A program made the position numbers and the translations under genes. Shown here piece by piece: positions 7,534-10,622 of a DNA stretch of 10,622 nt. Numbering within the stretch: the first letter of the stretch is position 1; each line of letters starts with the position of its first letter. The notes beneath the pieces are model-generated. The model saw nothing but the letters and a program-made list of their open reading frames with translations. It ran no database searches and had not been told where the DNA came from. Source of the stretch: Phoronis ovalis (Eukaryota > Phoronida > Phoronidae); assembly GCA_028565635.1 (NCBI GenBank), contig JAOXYB010061701.1:1-10622 (forward strand). Direction: 5' to 3'.

Positions 7534-8372
7534 TATATATATTTTAGATAGACTTGCACTATACAGTATGTATATATTGTAGGTATATATTTCAATACAT
7601 AATGATATAAAACTCTAAGAATTTTATATATCCTAGTTTCAAGTGACAGCAGACGATATAAAATATGTACTATATGGAAAAGCATACTAATCCACTGAAA
7701 TTAAAACCAAGATACAAAATTTAAGGTGAGTTTATGGTTTACAATTTAAAAGTTAAATCATGTCATCCAGCAGTGATTGATGTCTAACATAAGAAACTAT
7801 AAATCGATACAGAGTGTAATTGTAACCTACAGTACTGGCTGATGAAGCGCGGATAGAGGCTTTTCACATAGCATTAACTTTATCTCTCTGGAGAGTGCCA
7901 ATTAGTCCAAGCATTAGTGTGTTGGGTGATTATAGCTAATTATTTATCGATCCGCGATTTACTAGGAAAATTAAAATCAGCCTCTATCACACATGTGTGA
8001 TAATAAGATGCTATATTGGTTTTCTGCACAAATATATGAACCCCGGATATGAACCTGGATCGAAATCACTGGATCAGTAAGTGTGTTTATATGTGACTGT
8101 TATCTATGATAGGCGGGATGATAACAAAACAGTTATGAATACTAGAGTCATTATTCTCTATTTTCACTACTAGGACATTAAGCAAGCAGATTTGAAAATA
8201 TTCCAGGGATTCCTAATGGCCCGGGGCTATAACACCCACAACACTTAAATATGAAATTGACCGCGACTCATCGGCAAACCGGGTTGAACAGAGGTTGGTT
8301 CGGGGTGATTACATTAAATTTTACGGAATTAAGTCTCTTCACCTGGAGTTTTTAAAAAGGAAAATATGATAC
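7534..8372. other. Non-coding AT-rich stretch (right arm)
   Basis: Mirror of 1691-2529. Apart from the 18-bp palindrome at 7985-8002 I see nothing that can be named. Confidence 0.4.
7985..8002. repeat. 18-bp perfect palindrome (right-arm copy)
   Basis: TATCACACATGTGTGATA, mirror of 2061-2078. Confidence 0.7.
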
Positions 8373-8437
8373 ATGGAATGTTTACGACATATAATCTTAG
8401 GTCTAAGACCTAAGATTATATGTCGTAAACATTCCAT
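8373..8437. repeat. 65-bp near-perfect hairpin (right-arm copy)
   Basis: Arms 8373-8404 and 8406-8437 around a single central base at 8405. It is the same element as 1626-1690, nested inside the larger palindrome. It lies about 0.9 kb upstream of putative exon 1. An 86-codon open frame starts inside its first arm. Confidence 0.9.
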
Positions 8438-9312
8438 ATATGTCTATATAAGTCTGACTACATCAGGATCAGAAAGGTTTAAATATATTGATTTTTTTTA
8501 CTACCGGGCTTACACAGATAATTCCAAGAAGCAGGTTGGGCTAATTTTGAGTCGGTTTACGGTATTCGAGGCTAAGCGGGGTAGTCGTGAAGCAGATAGT
8601 ACTAACAATCAGAGAGACTGCTTACAGAATTAAGAAAAGTAAGTAGTTAAATAAAGCATATGTAATTATAAGACCTATGGATCAGAGTATTGTTTGAGCA
8701 CAGACTAGGATTAACGGTAGAAAATCTAGCAGCGCCGTAGGATGCAATCGGGAGAATATCCTATTTAAACTCTAGCTGTCAAACATAGTGTTTAATTCAT
8801 CAACGTGATATGTTGATTAGTAGTAAACAGCAAGCAATTCGCCTCTCTCTAATAAATCTTTTTATATAAACATATAATCAGATTACCCTCACGAACATGA
8901 CATTATAAATTGATAGAGGTGGAATTAATGATCAAACTGAACATGGCTACTGACAGTTGCGACTATAAAAACAGTAAAAATAATGGGAATTAATATAATT
9001 AATTCTTACCTATTCACAAAATTGGATCGAATGACTGGACAAAACTGTTCAATGAGAAGTTTACGTGCCTGTAAATTACCGATTACACGAGCATGCTAAC
9101 AAGTAAGGTTTCTATTTCTGTTTACACAATACACAATTCCGTTGTTTCCTTTTTGGTTTGTTTAAAAGGCTCATTTGGCTACACAGCTATTATATGGAGA
9201 ACGGAGTAACGTTTTTCGGCTGAGCCTATGCGTGTGAAGAATAATGCTGGGTACGGTGCGATACATTTGCTTCCGACCATTTGTTACACAAAGCTTTTGA
9301 TTTTCTTATAAC
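8438..9312. other. Putative 5' flank of the membrane-protein gene (right arm)
   Basis: This 875-base stretch precedes the exon 1 start codon. It contains an AATAAA hexamer at 8650-8655, fifteen bases after the end of an unsupported open frame (8373-8633). I see no clear TATA box or initiator that I would trust in this AT-rich background, and no RNA gene. Confidence 0.4.
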
Positions 9313-9474
9313 ATGGAGAAGGGCCAATATTCTTTTCTTATTTCAAGGTATCCATATGCGGTACATCGCCTTGGTTTCAGAATGGTGAGCAGCGGCTGCA
9401 AGGATGGATGCACGTTGACACGAAAAAGGACGGTTCTAGTGGTGCTATGTGCTGTAATGATACTTCTAATAGTA
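9313..9474 (+). CDS. Putative exon 1: N-terminus and signal anchor of a type II membrane protein
   Basis: Fifty-four codons from an ATG with A at -3 and G at +4, a strong animal start context. Residues 1-39 are polar and end in the basic cluster TRKR. Residues 41-54 (VLVVLCAVMILLIV) are continuously hydrophobic. A short N-terminal tail with positive charge before the membrane segment predicts type II topology, and a hydrophobic run this short resembles Golgi enzymes more than plasma-membrane proteins (inference). A GTAAGC donor at 9475 ends the exon after a complete codon, in phase with the acceptor at 9818. If not spliced, the frame continues seven codons to TGA at 9496, giving a 61-residue peptide with a longer, 21-residue hydrophobic end. 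I do not recognise the family; glycosyltransferases and membrane metallopeptidases share this layout. Chance remains possible. Confidence 0.45.
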
Positions 9475-9817
9475 GTAAGCTGTTACCTCGGGGTTTGATA
9501 TTTTCAATTGTTAATCTTCCATATTATGACACGTGAACGTTTACGAAACTACCGTAATTCTTTTCCAAGAAATACATCCTTTGGTGAATGATTTTTTTTG
9601 AAAAATATAACCTGTGGGAAATAGTCAGCGAAGAAATATACCCTGAGGGAAATAAGCTTTTGCAAAGCATAAAAAGATGCCCAGCTGTGGTAATATAATG
9701 TTTGCTAATAAAATTCCATCAATAAAGCTTTGGCCAAACTGAAAGCCGTTGAAATGTCCCGCATCATAGAGAATGATTTTTAAGACAAAAAAATCTCACT
9801 TTTAAAGTCTTCTACAG
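9475..9817 (+). other. Putative intron 1 with internal tandem repeat
   Basis: Starts gtaagc and ends tcttctacag, both close to animal splice consensus, with a pyrimidine-containing tract before the acceptor. At 343 bases it is a short intron. It contains the degenerate ~31-bp repeat at 9570-9654. Confidence 0.4.
9570..9654. repeat. Degenerate ~31-bp tandem repeat, three units
   Basis: Units start at 9570, 9603 and 9634 (spacing 33 and 31). The last two, aaatataacctgtgggaaata (one base longer than the 20-base core compared) and its neighbour at 9634-9654, share 19 of 21 positions. The first unit is more diverged. The last unit has a palindromic ccctgaggg core. Confidence 0.6.
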
Positions 9818-10026
9818 GTGTCCAACAATTTCGACCTTAAGCTATCTATAGCGAAACTTACGAGTAGCAGACAGACTTCCAGTTTCGACAGAATTGCAGT
9901 TTCACAACAACGTAACGGATCACAGTGGATCATCACGATATCTGAACTAAAACAGTGCTCGAGTATTGTAAAAAATGGCTGGAACGTTATAGTGGTTAAA
10001 GCAGAAGGGGCATATATACCGCATGG
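9818..10026 (+). CDS. Putative exon 2: luminal domain of a type II membrane protein
   Basis: Sixty-nine open codons plus two bases, between an acceptor (tcttctacag, ending at 9817) and a donor (gtaaat at 10027). The reading frame starts exactly at the acceptor in phase 0, matching the phase-0 donor of exon 1, which is the main support for joining them. The peptide begins VSNNFDLKLSIAKL, carries an N-G-S glycosylation sequon at its residues 33-35 (expected on the luminal side), one Cys, and an alternation of beta-type segments (SQWIITISEL, GWNVIVVKAEG). It has the composition of a folded domain and is not repeat-derived. I could not place it in a family. The GTG at 9818 is an exon boundary, not a start codon. 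The donor is phase 2, so at least one further exon would be needed. Confidence 0.45.
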
Positions 10027-10313
10027 GTAAATCGATCCATTCTGATTTTTAAATTTCTTATAATTAAAACAACCTAGCTACATTCTAATTAAAATCCGGA
10101 GATGTATTCGCTTCCGTTATTTTTCTGTATTTTTGTTCTTGGCAAATTGAAATGGCAGATAAATATGAAACAAAATGGCAGAAAATTAACGGGAGAAAAC
10201 GTAGCAAGTTATTGCAACGGCAGCGAAAACAAACTTTAGATTTTAAACAGAACGACCTAGCTGTTAGAAAGGGGTTTCTTTGCAAAGTGTGATCGAACTG
10301 ATATTTACTGTAG
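10027..10313 (+). other. Putative intron 2, crossing the end of the palindrome
   Basis: Begins gtaaat and, if the weak exon 3 candidate is right, ends tttactgtag. The palindrome ends at 10062, inside this interval, so from 10063 on the sequence has no mirror. Within it a 46-codon open frame lies at 10152-10292. Confidence 0.25.
10152..10292 (+). CDS. Small open reading frame, 46 codons, unrecognised
   Basis: ATG with A at -3 and G at +4, starting MADKYETKWQKINGRKR and ending in TGA at 10290. The product is short, strongly basic and rich in K, R and Q, with no membrane segment and no motif I know. It lies in the single-copy flank, between putative exon 2 and the exon 3 candidate on the same strand. 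It may be a chance frame, a fragment of another gene, or a transposon remnant. The longer frame on the opposite strand (10085-10285) is no better supported. Confidence 0.2.
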   Translation: MADKYETKWQKINGRKRSKLLQRQRKQTLDFKQNDLAVRKGFLCKV

Positions 10314-10373
10314 CAAAGATAAGATAAGCACGATTATAATGACATACGGTATACACTGGCGACATCCACACTG
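10314..10373 (+). CDS. Weak candidate exon 3 of the putative membrane-protein gene
   Basis: A 60-base stretch between tttactgtag and an excellent donor, ctg|gtaagt (gt at 10374-10375). Of its three frames only one is open (KDKISTIIMTYGIHWRHPHW, the last codon split by the donor), and it is the frame required by the phase-2 donor of exon 2. That agreement is suggestive, but with one frame in three it is weak, and the same frame stays open upstream to 10261, so the true acceptor could lie elsewhere. No family recognised. Confidence 0.22.
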
Positions 10374-10622
10374 GTAAGTAGATCACGTGAAATGTTTATT
10401 AGATTAATGCGCTTGTTTTTCATAATTAATCATAATCGTCGGTTACTTAAAACTGATGCGGCATTGTATATTGAAACTAGTTTTAACATCCGGGAATTCA
10501 TTCACTCGTGTGCAAAAAAGGCCCGGTTAACTAGTTTTTAGATTTCTTGCTTTGTTGAACTTATGAAGTATGTTTGCTACAGAAAAATATTGTCATAACA
10601 GAATGGCAGCTCTTCTAAAATT
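10374..10622. other. Single-copy right flank, no gene seen
   Basis: AT-rich, possibly intronic. The word aactagtttt occurs twice (about 10477 and 10529). Nothing else can be named. Confidence 0.35.

Larger units (their letters stand above)
1..10062. repeat. Giant perfect inverted repeat (two 5,031-bp arms, no spacer)
   Basis: Base i pairs with base 10063-i across the whole interval. The opening tataagaaatttaaaaatca is matched by its reverse complement ending at 10062. Seven separate open frames recur on the opposite strand with identical translations and with coordinates that always sum to 10063, so there is no net indel between the arms. I checked several further stretches base by base (around 1-60, 481-540, 2521-2600, 3901-3960 and the axis) and found no mismatch. 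The axis has no spacer. The left limit coincides with the window edge, so the arms might extend further left. Beyond 10062 the sequence is single-copy. It could be a real inverted duplication or a fold-back artefact; I favour the artefact. Confidence 0.97.

Noticed and set aside
8373-8633. 86-codon frame (mirror 1430-1690) followed by AATAAA at 8650
   Set aside because: It starts inside the 65-bp hairpin and has no recognisable domain. AATAAA is common by chance in this AT-rich DNA. Its latter half is not low-complexity, so I reject it with some doubt.
1-10062. Hairpin-ended linear plasmid, viral genome or amplified rDNA palindrome
   Set aside because: No replication, capsid, terminal-protein or rRNA sequence is present; the content is ordinary repeat-rich nuclear DNA of an animal type.
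10085-10285. 66-codon minus-strand frame in the single-copy flank
   Set aside because: Cys/Phe/Leu-rich with no recognisable feature, and it overlaps a plus-strand frame with a better start context; neither is strong.
1-10622. CRISPR array, bacterial operon or prophage
   Set aside because: No regularly spaced repeats with unique spacers, no dense coding, and no ribosome-binding-site-led gene series.

Overview
The window is dominated by one structure. Bases 1-5031 and 5032-10062 are reverse complements of each other, so positions i and 10063-i pair throughout, with no spacer and no net indel wherever I compared them. Only 10063-10622 (560 bases) is single-copy here. Everything in the first half therefore recurs in the second half on the opposite strand. 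The axis (5031/5032) lies in a short AT palindrome.

The content is eukaryotic, most likely animal: AT-rich, gene-poor DNA with interrupted coding segments, splice-like junctions, a compound CA/TA/CATA microsatellite, a MITE-like element and a decayed Ty3/gypsy reverse transcriptase. The style of the microsatellite and of the RT recalls mollusc, particularly cephalopod, genomes. That assignment is an impression, not a demonstration.

Layout, read outward from the axis along the + strand of the right arm: Ty3/gypsy pol fragment (5046-5809, minus); CTCF-like motif (6094-6106); MITE-like inverted-repeat element (6123-6320); a 354-bp segment bounded by 15-bp direct repeats (6524-6877); compound microsatellite (7225-7382); two diverged 37-bp tandem units (7466-7533); an 18-bp palindrome (7985-8002); a 65-bp near-perfect hairpin (8373-8437); then the only plausible host gene. 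Its exon 1 (9313-9474) encodes a short basic N-terminus plus a membrane segment. Intron 1 (9475-9817) carries a degenerate ~31-bp tandem repeat. Exon 2 (9818-10026) joins exon 1 in phase and carries an N-glycosylation sequon. A weak third exon candidate (10314-10373) lies in the single-copy flank. Together these suggest the N-terminal part of a type II membrane protein of unknown family. The left arm holds the mirror image of everything except the flank.

The giant palindrome is either a fold-back (snap-back or missed-adapter) read or assembly artefact, or a very recent inverted duplication. Three facts favour an artefact: no divergence even in a 17-unit CA repeat; an axis with no spacer inside an AT tract; and a palindrome that runs exactly to base 1 of the window. 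If it is an artefact, the true locus is about 5.6 kb (5032-10622). I do not see a convincing new biological system here. The palindrome is the result that most needs checking.
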